Source of the DNA: Oligoflexia bacterium
Lineage (GTDB): Bacteria; Bdellovibrionota; Bacteriovoracia; Bacteriovoracales; Bacteriovoracaceae
Assembly: GCA_015232355.1 (NCBI GenBank)
Contig: JADFZW010000027.1
Coordinates: forward strand, 1 to 64,000
DNA length: 64,000 bases
Reading direction: 5' to 3'
The notes under the pieces are model-generated. The model saw only the letters and a program-made list of their open reading frames with translations. It was not told the origin of the DNA and made no database searches. A program made the translations under genes and the position numbers. Within the stretch, counting starts at the first letter, position 1; each line of letters opens with the position of its first letter. Positions 54,901 through 61,896 of this stretch are shown piece after piece.

Positions 54901-56235
54901 TGCAACAGTTGAAGATATTGTAAATGATGCTGATCCACTAGTATTGGTTGTGGACATGTTTGGATTAATAGTTACTCCAGCAGATGGATTGGAAGAGAGT
55001 TTAATGGATTTCCCTTTGATAAAAGAAGTGTTAAGAGTTTTTAAAGTGACAGTGGATGTGAAGTAATCTGTACCATTGGAGAGGGCATCGTCACTGTAAC
55101 TTTTGCTGGAATTTATGTTGCTGGAAACGAAATCAACATTAGGAATAGTAAATGTTATGGATGTACTAAAATTTGGATAGATGACTCCAGTATTTGAGTT
55201 TTTTACTGTGAGTATAGAAGTTCCAGAATCTTGTGATTTGATAGTAAAAGTAGCTTGTCCGAAATTATTAGTTGTAGCGCTAGAGGGAGTAATTGTATCT
55301 AAACTTGCTCTGCTAGAAATTAAAGATATTGTTTTATCAGACAAGTATATACCAACACCTATAGGATTTTTAAGTGTTACGGTTACTGTAGATGTGTTGT
55401 AGTTATCGGCCCAGAGGGAGGAGGGAACAGCAGTAATGCTACTTTGTTCAGAAACAGTATCAACAAAAATTATAGTTGCAATATTTGATAATAATACCCC
55501 ATTACCTTCAATATCATAAACAGAGATATTGGAAATTCCATCTACATTTGATTTTACAGTAAAGGTTGCTTGTCCATTAATGTTGGTGACACTTTGTAGA
55601 GGAAAAAAAGAATCACTGTCTCCTCGATCAGATGATAGATAGATGCTTTTTCCATTAACACTTACGTTGTTAGAATCTTTCAATGTAACAGTAATTGTGG
55701 AGTAATCAATTTTGTTATCTAAAACCATAGAGGGTGAGAATTGAACGCTACTGTAGATAGTGGAAACTGCATTAGAGCTAAATGATATATCACTAGTTTG
55801 ATCAGTTAATATTCTTTTTGTTTGATAATCAATAAGTGAGATTGTAGCTAAACCTGGAATACTGGATGTAACGTTAAAAGTTGCACGGCCAAAACTATCA
55901 GTTGATGTATATGTGGGAGTAATTATATCAAATGATCCGCGATTAGAATAAATAGCTATTGATTTTCCGACAATTGCTTTTCCTTTGGCATCTTTTAAAT
56001 TGATAGTGACGGTAGAACTTTTATTACTATTTATATCAATACTCTTAGGATAACTGCTTAATGTACTTTGAGTATTTGAGGGAGTAGGAGAAGGGTTAAC
56101 TATCAAAGCAGTGTTAGTGTTAGAGGAATTTTCTAAGGAGTTAGCTTTGTTTTGGGTAGTGCTAGTAGGATTGCATCCTGATAGTAAAATAAAAATAGTT
56201 GAAAAAAAAATTATTGTTTTGGTCAGGACTGACAT
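51991..56235 (-). CDS. Lipoprotein with seven Ig-like repeats and C-terminal papain-like peptidase
   Basis: A 1414-residue lipoprotein (lipobox LSGC, C21). Seven Big_1/invasin-like repeats of about 95-105 residues fill about 45-780; each has STVTVTLK, GKS-(I/V)-x-L-x-S and a G-x-ATF-x-(V/I) strand. A polar linker (about 790-1040) includes a Val-Asn run. The C-terminus is a C1 (papain) peptidase: oxyanion Q1090 and nucleophile C1096 in DQAARGACVAFS, H1332 in GSHAILF, N1378 in ILKNSYS. All four catalytic residues are present, so it is probably active. The repeats should hold the peptidase away from the cell surface as an adhesin-protease. Confidence 0.9.
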   Translation of the reverse strand: MSVLTKTIIFFSTIFILLSGCNPTSTTQNKANSLENSSNTNTALIVNPSPTPSNTQSTLSSYPKSIDINSNKSSTVTINLKDAKGKAIVGKSIAIYSNRGSFDIITPTYTSTDSFGRATFNVTSSIPGLATISLIDYQTKRILTDQTSDISFSSNAVSTIYSSVQFSPSMVLDNKIDYSTITVTLKDSNNVSVNGKSIYLSSDRGDSDSFFPLQSVTNINGQATFTVKSNVDGISNISVYDIEGNGVLLSNIATIIFVDTVSEQSSITAVPSSLWADNYNTSTVTVTLKNPIGVGIYLSDKTISLISSRASLDTITPSSATTNNFGQATFTIKSQDSGTSILTVKNSNTGVIYPNFSTSITFTIPNVDFVSSNINSSKSYSDDALSNGTDYFTSTVTLKTLNTSFIKGKSIKLSSNPSAGVTINPNMSTTNTSGSASFTISSTVAGTKTLSVVDSISGSPITSPTLEGTILFAAPTMKATNSSISASSPILANNIDKSTVTVTVKDTRGTNISGKSVSLTTSLGTPTPGSVTTGSDGVATFYILSSTPGQSYPTASADGVNLTTTPITFTTLPVEPTCSYVNVNPSSILASGTPTSTVTVTLKNSLLALMPDQTVSVSSSRGSTYDIIAPLTATTNASGVATFYIQSTTVGNATLTAQTSNNLSISRSTTTNTVAFTLPPTDAINSDVSANPENLVANGTSASTVTVTVKNILGNVLENKDVSLSSAPAIATIIPGTATTDSSGHALFSVTSSTPTTYTLSANVITDSNTAITDTASVTFVYGRYCPVPTTLSEAGQKCIVSNQMYTFLKNANYLHELTVSTPAYSAPSSFISPPHHMLASSSNSEDNVNVNVNVKNSDMVVINKYLKKYPHTNKRVTHLISKILENDKRLNIKSNNLKNNNDKKFSSKILPLPPRKLMDSKYAIKEIRRSLEAMESRKDKVNLYKLLRNSWSDKSSSSYYSSYTSSPFILSDSEVANLSLSEIESLNQKLSTTIAEEYLNQDPSSIHSKRKTGSKAGGGPLGTSCDFNSTHLYPAKMHCLYDAQPQATGAAHGYDLIPGSSNGKEEGDQSLVSHCSFTLKDYLTCVKDQAARGACVAFSLVAAVEAKLFYSTGNNYNLSEQALYHIMKSKWEDASDYPANIPVTDGYVLTDAVEYASGTPFAIPLESQWEYNPSYCIDVLSQASSSYSGYNACSFTAKPGYSKTTQDGYCRSPYIGSDRLGAYYKQYCSPSPSQGLYVCNTNSVNCGYMTYAENTTSGATITSKTTLAFPGNESDMNTNINTVDTALIAGNPVVGAIQLTEDPDNIKSKFMNTINGLVIDPTPDDYLAGSHAILFVAFIPCAQLATKTSVFTRCSAANIAADGLVGGAPRGYFILKNSYSNYSGDAGFYYISDLYIREYMQSFSIIAGATYNP
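53671..53694 (-). repeat. Hexanucleotide satellite (AACATT)x4
   Basis: Four perfect AACATT units (plus-strand reading) in the linker of the Ig-repeat peptidase, coding for alternating Asn and Val on the minus strand. Confidence 0.85.
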
Positions 56236-56400
56236 GTGATTACCACCTATAGATTTATAGATTAAATCTTTCTTCTTTAATTTTAATTTAATGATAGCAA
56301 TTTAATCTTTGCTTAAATAGAAATTTTTTTAAACCTATTGGGAGAACATTGGGAGAACATCGTTGGAACAAGAGAACAATTGATAAAAATTATTCAAAAA

Positions 56401-56443
56401 AAAACCATACTCATTACCAAAGTATATGAGTATGGTTTTTTTT
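56401..56443. terminator. Bidirectional factor-independent terminator
   Basis: A perfect 14-base stem (56401-56414 with 56426-56439, core CCATACTCAT/ATGAGTATGG) and an 11-base loop. A run of about eight Ts follows on the plus side and a matching A run precedes it, so it can stop transcription in both directions. It lies about 55 bases past the stop of the proline-rich protein gene, which it most likely ends. Confidence 0.8.
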
Positions 56444-56497
56444 GTTACTAACCTAACTTATTTTTTTATAATCTAAATTATAATAAGTTAAATTATA

Positions 56498-57418
56498 TTA
56501 ATATTGCTGATAGAGTTCAGCGCATACGTAGCGATAGTCATTTTCTTGGTAGTTATAACTATCACGAGCATCTGCACACTGATCGTAAGAGACACTACAA
56601 TATCCTTCGAAAGTTTGAACAGAAGTGTTCTCATATTGATCGATCAAATCATATTGGCAATAGTCTGCTGAACTATAACGATACATATAACCATTGTAGA
56701 TATAGTATGGATAATCATTCCATAGATAATAACCTACATAATCTGCTAAAGTATCGATAGCTCTTTCGAAAATCCAACGGCCCATATGAACATATCTGCG
56801 CTCATATGGAATATAGTTTTGATAATCCCATGGTCTTGAGTAATGATTATTGTGATAACTTGGGTTGTATGGTCTATGATGATATCCAGAATCCCATGGT
56901 CTGCGATGAGGAATTGGATAACCTGGTCTTGGATTTGGGCGAACGATTGGACCTGGGTGATGTGGTCTTGGATTTGGGTTCGGACGAACGATTGGACCTG
57001 GGTTATGTGGTCTTGGATTTGGATTCGGACGAACGATTGGACCTGGATTATGTGGTCTTGGATTTGGATTCGGACGAACGATTGGACCTGGATTATGCGG
57101 TCTTGGATTTGGATTAATCACTGGACCTGGGTTATGTGGTCTTGGATTTGGATTCGGACGAACGATTGGACCTGGATTATGCGGTCTTGGATTTGGATTA
57201 ATCACTGGACCTGGATTGTGTGGCCTTGGATTAGATGGTCTCGGGTTAATACCTGGACCATGTCCACCGTTACCTCCTGGATTGTGATTACCAATTCCAC
57301 CACCATTACCTGGTCGGTTTGGTCTTGTAGGTTCGCCCATCGCCATACTTGTTAGCGCGAGTAATAAAATAGATGCAAGAGAAACTCTTTGCACTATCTT
57401 TGTTAAATTTTTGCTCAT
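56498..57418 (-). CDS. Exported proline-rich repeat protein
   Basis: A 306-residue protein with a signal peptide (about 1-28, SMA). Residues 30-200 are a Pro/Asn/Arg/His/Gly repeat built on the unit RPHNPGPIVRPNPN, about eight times. Residues 205-306 are Tyr-rich (WNDYPYYIYNGYMYRY) with four Cys and no recognised family. It could be a cell-wall or surface linker protein with a small C-terminal domain. AAAGGAG lies 9 bases before the ATG. The repeat DNA also opens false frames on the other strand. Confidence 0.75.
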   Translation of the reverse strand: MSKNLTKIVQRVSLASILLLALTSMAMGEPTRPNRPGNGGGIGNHNPGGNGGHGPGINPRPSNPRPHNPGPVINPNPRPHNPGPIVRPNPNPRPHNPGPVINPNPRPHNPGPIVRPNPNPRPHNPGPIVRPNPNPRPHNPGPIVRPNPNPRPHHPGPIVRPNPRPGYPIPHRRPWDSGYHHRPYNPSYHNNHYSRPWDYQNYIPYERRYVHMGRWIFERAIDTLADYVGYYLWNDYPYYIYNGYMYRYSSADYCQYDLIDQYENTSVQTFEGYCSVSYDQCADARDSYNYQENDYRYVCAELYQQY

Positions 57419-57743
57419 GTGAAATTCTCCTTTGTGGCAAAAACAGTTTAATAAGATACCATAGCGAATATTCTTTCAAGTATAATGCCACATAAAGAAA
57501 GAAATTTGTATAGTAATAAGTGAGAAAATGATACCGGTTAAAATAAACAGTGTTGTAATGGAACCAAAAAAAATTTCTTTCTTTATTGTTTTTTTTTATT
57601 GTTTTTTTATTAAACAAATAAATAATTTTATCCGATAGAACTTTAAACTTTAAACTTTAAAGTAAAAAATAGAAATTAAAATAGAAAATATTTAATTTAT
57701 CATAATATTTTTTTAAAAATGTTTATAAATAAAAGGTAATTTT
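57419..57743. other. Intergenic region with a 15-base inverted repeat
   Basis: A 325-base gap between divergent genes. TAAAGAAAGAAATTT at 57493-57507 has a perfect complement at 57571-57585, followed by T-rich sequence. I saw no convincing gene; the open frame that crosses into the neighbour lacks a ribosome binding site. Confidence 0.55.
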
Positions 57744-58292
57744 ATGTCTGATAAAATATTTAAATCTTCGGTCTTACTAGTCGACGATGAAGAAGAGATA
57801 TTGATTGTGAATGAAAAAATGATTAAAAGTGAAGTTGATCATGTTTTTACAACAACTAATCCTTGTGAAGCACTTGAAATTGTTAAAAAACATAGAGTGG
57901 ATTTAGCTATACTAGATTTGAAAATGCCGGAAATGGATGGTATTACACTTTTATCTAAATTAAGATTACTTAGTCCAAATACATCATATTTTATTTATAG
58001 TGCTTATGGAGATAAAAAATCAATTCAAAATGCCTTAAGAATCGGCATTGATGATTTTATAGATAAACCATGTAGTATTGATTATTTTAAAAAAGCAATT
58101 AAAAATGCTCTTTCAAAGAAACAGTATGAATATCTTCTTAGTGAAATAATTGAAATGTTAGTAAGCAATTGTTCACAGGTATCTTTGCAAAAGTTTTCGC
58201 AAATGTCCTATAAAGAAAAGAGTAAAAATATAAATGCTATTCTAGAGATTGCTAAGTTAAAAGTATTTAAACGTCAAAATTTCTATGACTAA
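57744..58292 (+). CDS. Response regulator: receiver plus short helical tail
   Basis: A 182-residue protein. The receiver spans about 8-127, with D14 and D15, phosphoacceptor D58 (AILDLKMPEMDG), Ser in YSAYG and Lys in DKPCS. The last 55 residues are helical and unrecognised, with no DNA-binding motif. AAGGT lies 7 bases before the ATG. It is convergent with the small ParA-linked gene, 20 bases away. Confidence 0.9.
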   Translation: MSDKIFKSSVLLVDDEEEILIVNEKMIKSEVDHVFTTTNPCEALEIVKKHRVDLAILDLKMPEMDGITLLSKLRLLSPNTSYFIYSAYGDKKSIQNALRIGIDDFIDKPCSIDYFKKAIKNALSKKQYEYLLSEIIEMLVSNCSQVSLQKFSQMSYKEKSKNINAILEIAKLKVFKRQNFYD

Positions 58293-58312
58293 CTAATATT
58301 TCAATTTAAAAT

Positions 58313-58669
58313 TTATAAAAAGAGATCTGAAATAAGATATTTGATAAAAGAAAAAAAACCATTAGGTCTTTTTTTAGTATTTAAATTTTTCATTTTTTGA
58401 ATATTATAATTACCAGAAGGATAGTTAGAGTTAGAGATGGTATTTTTTTCTATGTCGTTTTCCCTATGAACTGCGCGCTTAAATGCATTATAGGATGAGA
58501 GAGTTCGTGGTTTTTCTCTACTGTTTTTATTTATTATCTCAAATGATTGCCAAGGTCTGGTTGCCGTGTTTTTTGAAAATAATGGAGCATTGTTAGTATT
58601 GTTAGCATTGTTAGCATTGTTGGTATTGTTTGTATTGTTACCGCTTAGATCTTTTAAATTTATGGCCAT
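58313..58669 (-). CDS. Small ParA-linked protein, disordered with hydrophobic C-terminus
   Basis: A 118-residue protein, not recognised. It begins MAINLKDLSGN, followed by an Asn/Thr/Ala run from a 9-base satellite, then TRPWQSFEI, a basic middle and a hydrophobic, possibly amphipathic end (FFSFIKYLISDLFL). It overlaps the ParA gene by 10 bases, so the two are coupled. In other systems a small, mostly disordered partner works with a ParA-type positioning ATPase (for example McdB with McdA); that role here is inference. Confidence 0.65.
   Translation of the reverse strand: MAINLKDLSGNNTNNTNNANNANNTNNAPLFSKNTATRPWQSFEIINKNSREKPRTLSSYNAFKRAVHRENDIEKNTISNSNYPSGNYNIQKMKNLNTKKRPNGFFSFIKYLISDLFL
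58587..58640 (-). repeat. 9-base tandem repeat (GCATTGTTA)x6
   Basis: Six units of GCATTGTTA with small variations, coding for Asn-Asn-(Thr/Ala) in the small ParA-linked protein. Confidence 0.85.
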
Positions 58670-59814
58670 AAAGCACCTAGCTCAGCATTAGGATTATCAT
58701 GAGCACTATCATGAGCACTATCATGAGCATTATTTTCAACACAATTGAATTGATCTATTCTTTCAAAAATTTCAATCAATAAATCTCTCATCTCCTCTGC
58801 CACTTGTTTAGTTGGTGAATGTTCAATAGTTGAAAGTTTTAGAGCAGAAGCCTCTTCGCCATAAGTATTTTCACGAATACCATGCTTGGTACAGGTGGGA
58901 AGATTTTTCATATACCAATTTCTTATATCAATACTTAATTTTTTAGTATTACAGTAGCGAGTAGGCACAAAGATTGTATTAAATTTTAACTCCATTTCAA
59001 TCTTAAATTCACCTAAAAAGTGACGAAAGACTTTAAAGTTACGAAAATTATTTATCTTGCACTCGAGAGGAGAGATAAGAACATCTTGGGCCACCAGTGC
59101 ATTGGTGATTAAACGATTCCAATTAGGAGAACAATCCAAGATGATCAAATCGAAAAACTCTTTAAGGGGAGTGATTACTTTTTCCTTCAACCAATATTCA
59201 CGTCGATTGATATTTCCAAGAGATTCATTAAGTGCCGCTAACTCTGGTGTCTCTGGAATATAACAAAGAGTAGGAATGCGAGTTTGATAAACAACATCTT
59301 CTATTCTAGTAGTACGATTAAAAACATCAGCAAGTCCTTCGGTAGCATTGATCTTTGCTAAAATTTCTTTAATATCGTATGAATCGGATTCAGATGAGTC
59401 AGATGAGTCAGAGGATTCGAGATGTTCATTATGTCCGAGAGCATTGGTGATATCTCCTTGCATATCCAATCCAATTATTAGTGTTCGAATGTTATGTAAA
59501 GCGGCCATTCTTGCTAAATTTAGAGTGAGCGTGGTCTTTAAAACTCCACCCTTGGTAGTAAAGACTGAAACAGCTAAAGGACGACTAAATTTTTTTAAGA
59601 AACCAAATTGTTCACCAATAGGAGCAATCTCTTCAATAGTCCAACCCTTATTGATAATAGTTCCTTTGCGATAGGGACGACCTTTGGGTATAATTCCATT
59701 TTCTTCTGCTTTTAAAATTTCAATTTCGCTGAGATTTTTTCCGAAGATCGAACATAATTTTTTTACACTGGTATAATCAATGGTATTCATATTTTCACTC
59801 ATTTTTTCACTCAT
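58660..59814 (-). CDS. ParA-family ATPase with MerR-like N-terminal domain
   Basis: A 384-residue ParA-type ATPase. Residues 10-75 resemble a MerR-like helix-turn-helix (NKGWTIEEIAPIGEQFG), as in plasmid-type ParA. The deviant Walker A is KGGVLKTT at 88-95, with Leu at position 92 where Gly is usual; both Lys (K88 and K93) are kept. Walker A' follows as IIGLDMQGD, and DLIILDCSPN is Walker B. There is no ParB gene nearby. A four-residue AHDS repeat near the C-terminus comes from a 12-base satellite. Start is the first of three close ATGs; no clear ribosome binding site. It lies 9 bases after the nif3-like gene. Confidence 0.88.
   Translation of the reverse strand: MSEKMSENMNTIDYTSVKKLCSIFGKNLSEIEILKAEENGIIPKGRPYRKGTIINKGWTIEEIAPIGEQFGFLKKFSRPLAVSVFTTKGGVLKTTLTLNLARMAALHNIRTLIIGLDMQGDITNALGHNEHLESSDSSDSSESDSYDIKEILAKINATEGLADVFNRTTRIEDVVYQTRIPTLCYIPETPELAALNESLGNINRREYWLKEKVITPLKEFFDLIILDCSPNWNRLITNALVAQDVLISPLECKINNFRNFKVFRHFLGEFKIEMELKFNTIFVPTRYCNTKKLSIDIRNWYMKNLPTCTKHGIRENTYGEEASALKLSTIEHSPTKQVAEEMRDLLIEIFERIDQFNCVENNAHDSAHDSAHDNPNAELGALWP
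58695..58730 (-). repeat. 12-base tandem repeat (TATCATGAGCAC)x3
   Basis: Three units of TATCATGAGCAC (last base changed in the third), coding for Ala-His-Asp-(Ser/Asn) near the C-terminus of the ParA protein. Confidence 0.85.
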
Positions 59815-59823
59815 TTTTAAAAC

Positions 59824-60624
59824 TCATATTGGATTTTGAGAGCGAATAAATTTACATTCAACTTTCAAATCGGTTTCAATTTTTTTTATTAATGAAATAA
59901 GTCCTAACTCCTCAGTGGCGGTATGTCCGCCAGCAAAGAGATGAATTCCATGTTCAAAAGCAAGAGACCAATCATTTTCACTAATTTCTCCTGTGATAAA
60001 AGCATCGAGCTTATCATTTAGAGCAACTCTCCAGTAACTAGAAGCGCGCCCAGTGATAATACCCGCAGTTTTGATTTTTGTATTGATTTTAGATTCTCTT
60101 CCGATACTACTGACGACAATCGGATGCTTTAAAATTTTAAATAAACTTTTTTGTAAATTTTCTATAGTTGTAGCTACTTTAAAGCGTCCCTTAACACCAA
60201 TGGTACTTCCATTTTTCTCCTCTGCGAATGGAACAATCTCTTGCATTTCTAACTGCCGGGCCAATGTGGCCGCGTGACCAACCTCCATATTTGCATCCAA
60301 TGGAAGATGATATGCAAGCAGATGAATATTCTCTTTTATCAGAGGAAGAATTCGCTTTTTAAAAAAGACACCGGTTAGTGAATTTGAGAGTTCAGTTTCA
60401 CTATTTTTCCAAAAGAGTCCATGGTGAACAATCATGGCATCAGCTTTCCATTCGATTGCTTGATCGATTGAGTTTGCATCGGCGGAAACAGCAAATGCAA
60501 TTCTATCTATGCTACCATTCCCCTCAACTTGAAGACCATTGTTGCACCAATCACTAAAGAGCTTTGGTTTTAGCAAGTGATCAAGATAGGAGAGAAGTGA
60601 TTCTAATTCTATTTTTGATGTCAC
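59824..60624 (-). CDS. ybgI: Nif3-like dinuclear metal-binding protein
   Basis: A 266-residue protein of the NIF3/YbgI family (labelled GTP cyclohydrolase 1 type 2 in databases; true activity unclear). Early FSDWCNNGLQVEG, H67 and H68 in MIVHHGLFW, HLLAYHLPLDAN and a late LFAGGHTATEELGL supply the metal ligands of the two-metal site. It starts with GTG, preceded by AGAGA. It is the first gene of a unit with ParA and the small partner. It is divergent from pheS. Confidence 0.93.
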   Translation of the reverse strand: MTSKIELESLLSYLDHLLKPKLFSDWCNNGLQVEGNGSIDRIAFAVSADANSIDQAIEWKADAMIVHHGLFWKNSETELSNSLTGVFFKKRILPLIKENIHLLAYHLPLDANMEVGHAATLARQLEMQEIVPFAEEKNGSTIGVKGRFKVATTIENLQKSLFKILKHPIVVSSIGRESKINTKIKTAGIITGRASSYWRVALNDKLDAFITGEISENDWSLAFEHGIHLFAGGHTATEELGLISLIKKIETDLKVECKFIRSQNPI

Positions 60625-60793
60625 GTTTTTTTCTCTTTGATTATCATCTTTGATTTTTCTCTTTTCATTCTTTTGTAATAAGTGTTTTATAATAAACGTT
60701 AACTAATTTTTTTCCATTGAAAAAGACGCAGGGACTCTTTTTGCTTAATATTTTTATAATTATTTTGTAACTATTTCGATATCGGAGATTTTT

Positions 60794-61858
60794 ATGAGTG
60801 AGAATTTGCAAACAGTGATTGCAAAAATTTCAAAAATTTTTGACCAATTTGTTCTAGATTTAAAGAGTATGAATAGTAAAGCGCAAGTGTTGGATTTAAA
60901 GTCCAAGTATATTGGTAAGGATGGGCCATTAACTATTATTATGAAGGGTCTTAAGGATGCAACTCCAGAGGAGAAACGAGAGATTGGAAAGAAGAGCAAT
61001 GAGTGCAAAGATCAAATTGAGAAAATGAGTAAGAGTCTTTTAGAGGAATTAGAGCATAAGGAGATTAATCGTTCATTAGAAGAGAATTGGATTGATATCA
61101 GCGATAGAGATTCTATACGCGCGAAAGGACTTTGCAGCTCTGGGTATCATCCAATAACTACCATTCAGAGGGAAATTGAAGATATTTTTATTAGTATGGG
61201 TTTTGAAGTTTTAGATGGCCCATATTTAGAAGATGATTATCATAACTTTGAGGCGCTAAATATTCCCAAAGATCATCCTGCAAGAGATATGCAGGATACT
61301 TTTTGGTTTAAGGACATGGCCCATTTACTACGAACTCATACCAGCACAATTCAAGTGCGAGGGATGGAAAATCGAACGCCACCATTTAAGTTTGTAGGTC
61401 CAGGTAAAGTTTTTAGGTGTGAGCGAACAGATGCTTCTCATGAATTTGTCTTTCATCAAATTGAGGGGATGATGGTTGACAAAAATATTTCGGTTGCAAA
61501 TTTAATGTATTTTTCCAAATTGCTTTTAAGTGAAGTCTTTAAGAAGGAAGTGGAGATTCGTCTTCGTCCAGGATTTTTTCCATTTGTTGAGCCAGGATTT
61601 GAAATAGATATTAGATGTTTAATCTGTGCAGGTAAGGGATGTCCAGTTTGTAAACATAGTGGATGGGTGGAGTTGTTACCGTGCGGATTGGTTCATCCCA
61701 ATGTTTTAAAGTATGGGAAAGTGGACACATCAATTTATAATGGCTTTGCTTTTGGTTTAGGACTTGATCGTTTAGTTATGATGAAATATGCAATTGATGA
61801 TATCAGACTATTACATGCGGGAGATTTAAGATTTGTCTCTCAGTTTGCTTCAATTTAA
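60794..61858 (+). CDS. pheS: Phenylalanyl-tRNA synthetase alpha subunit
   Basis: A 354-residue catalytic subunit of PheRS, which joins Phe to its tRNA. The N-terminal coiled coil (about 1-85) is followed by the class II core: HPITTIQREIEDIF, motif 2 region KVFRCERTDASHEFVFHQIEG, and motif 3 GFGLDRL-type GLGLDRLVMMKY. The CLICAGKGCPVCKHSGW segment holds the Cys-rich insert seen in many PheS proteins. CGGAG lies 7 bases before the ATG. It is followed by pheT after 38 bases, the usual order. Confidence 0.98.
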   Translation: MSENLQTVIAKISKIFDQFVLDLKSMNSKAQVLDLKSKYIGKDGPLTIIMKGLKDATPEEKREIGKKSNECKDQIEKMSKSLLEELEHKEINRSLEENWIDISDRDSIRAKGLCSSGYHPITTIQREIEDIFISMGFEVLDGPYLEDDYHNFEALNIPKDHPARDMQDTFWFKDMAHLLRTHTSTIQVRGMENRTPPFKFVGPGKVFRCERTDASHEFVFHQIEGMMVDKNISVANLMYFSKLLLSEVFKKEVEIRLRPGFFPFVEPGFEIDIRCLICAGKGCPVCKHSGWVELLPCGLVHPNVLKYGKVDTSIYNGFAFGLGLDRLVMMKYAIDDIRLLHAGDLRFVSQFASI

Positions 61859-61896
61859 TTTAAATTTTTTAGTAATTAGTAAGAGGTTAAAAAAAT

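Noticed and set aside
53900-55402. Plus-strand open frames opposite the Ig repeats
   Set aside because: They mirror the Thr/Ser/Val-rich repeats (valine-rich nonsense) and lack start signals; the minus-strand gene explains the region.
56403-56436. GAGTATGG in the terminator stem as a further copy of the 10-base element
   Set aside because: It matches only GAGTATG and is fully explained as one arm of a perfect terminator stem.
56900-57240. Repeated DNA blocks that could look like a CRISPR array
   Set aside because: The units are contiguous coding repeats of the proline-rich protein, without unique spacers of constant length and without cas genes.
56806-57355. Trp- and Asp-rich open frames opposite the proline-rich protein
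   Set aside because: Direct by-products of the repeat DNA; composition is unnatural.
57306-57617. 103-codon minus-strand frame before the proline-rich gene
   Set aside because: It overlaps the start of a well-supported gene in another frame, is Phe/Tyr/Lys-rich as expected for AT-rich noise, and has no ribosome binding site.
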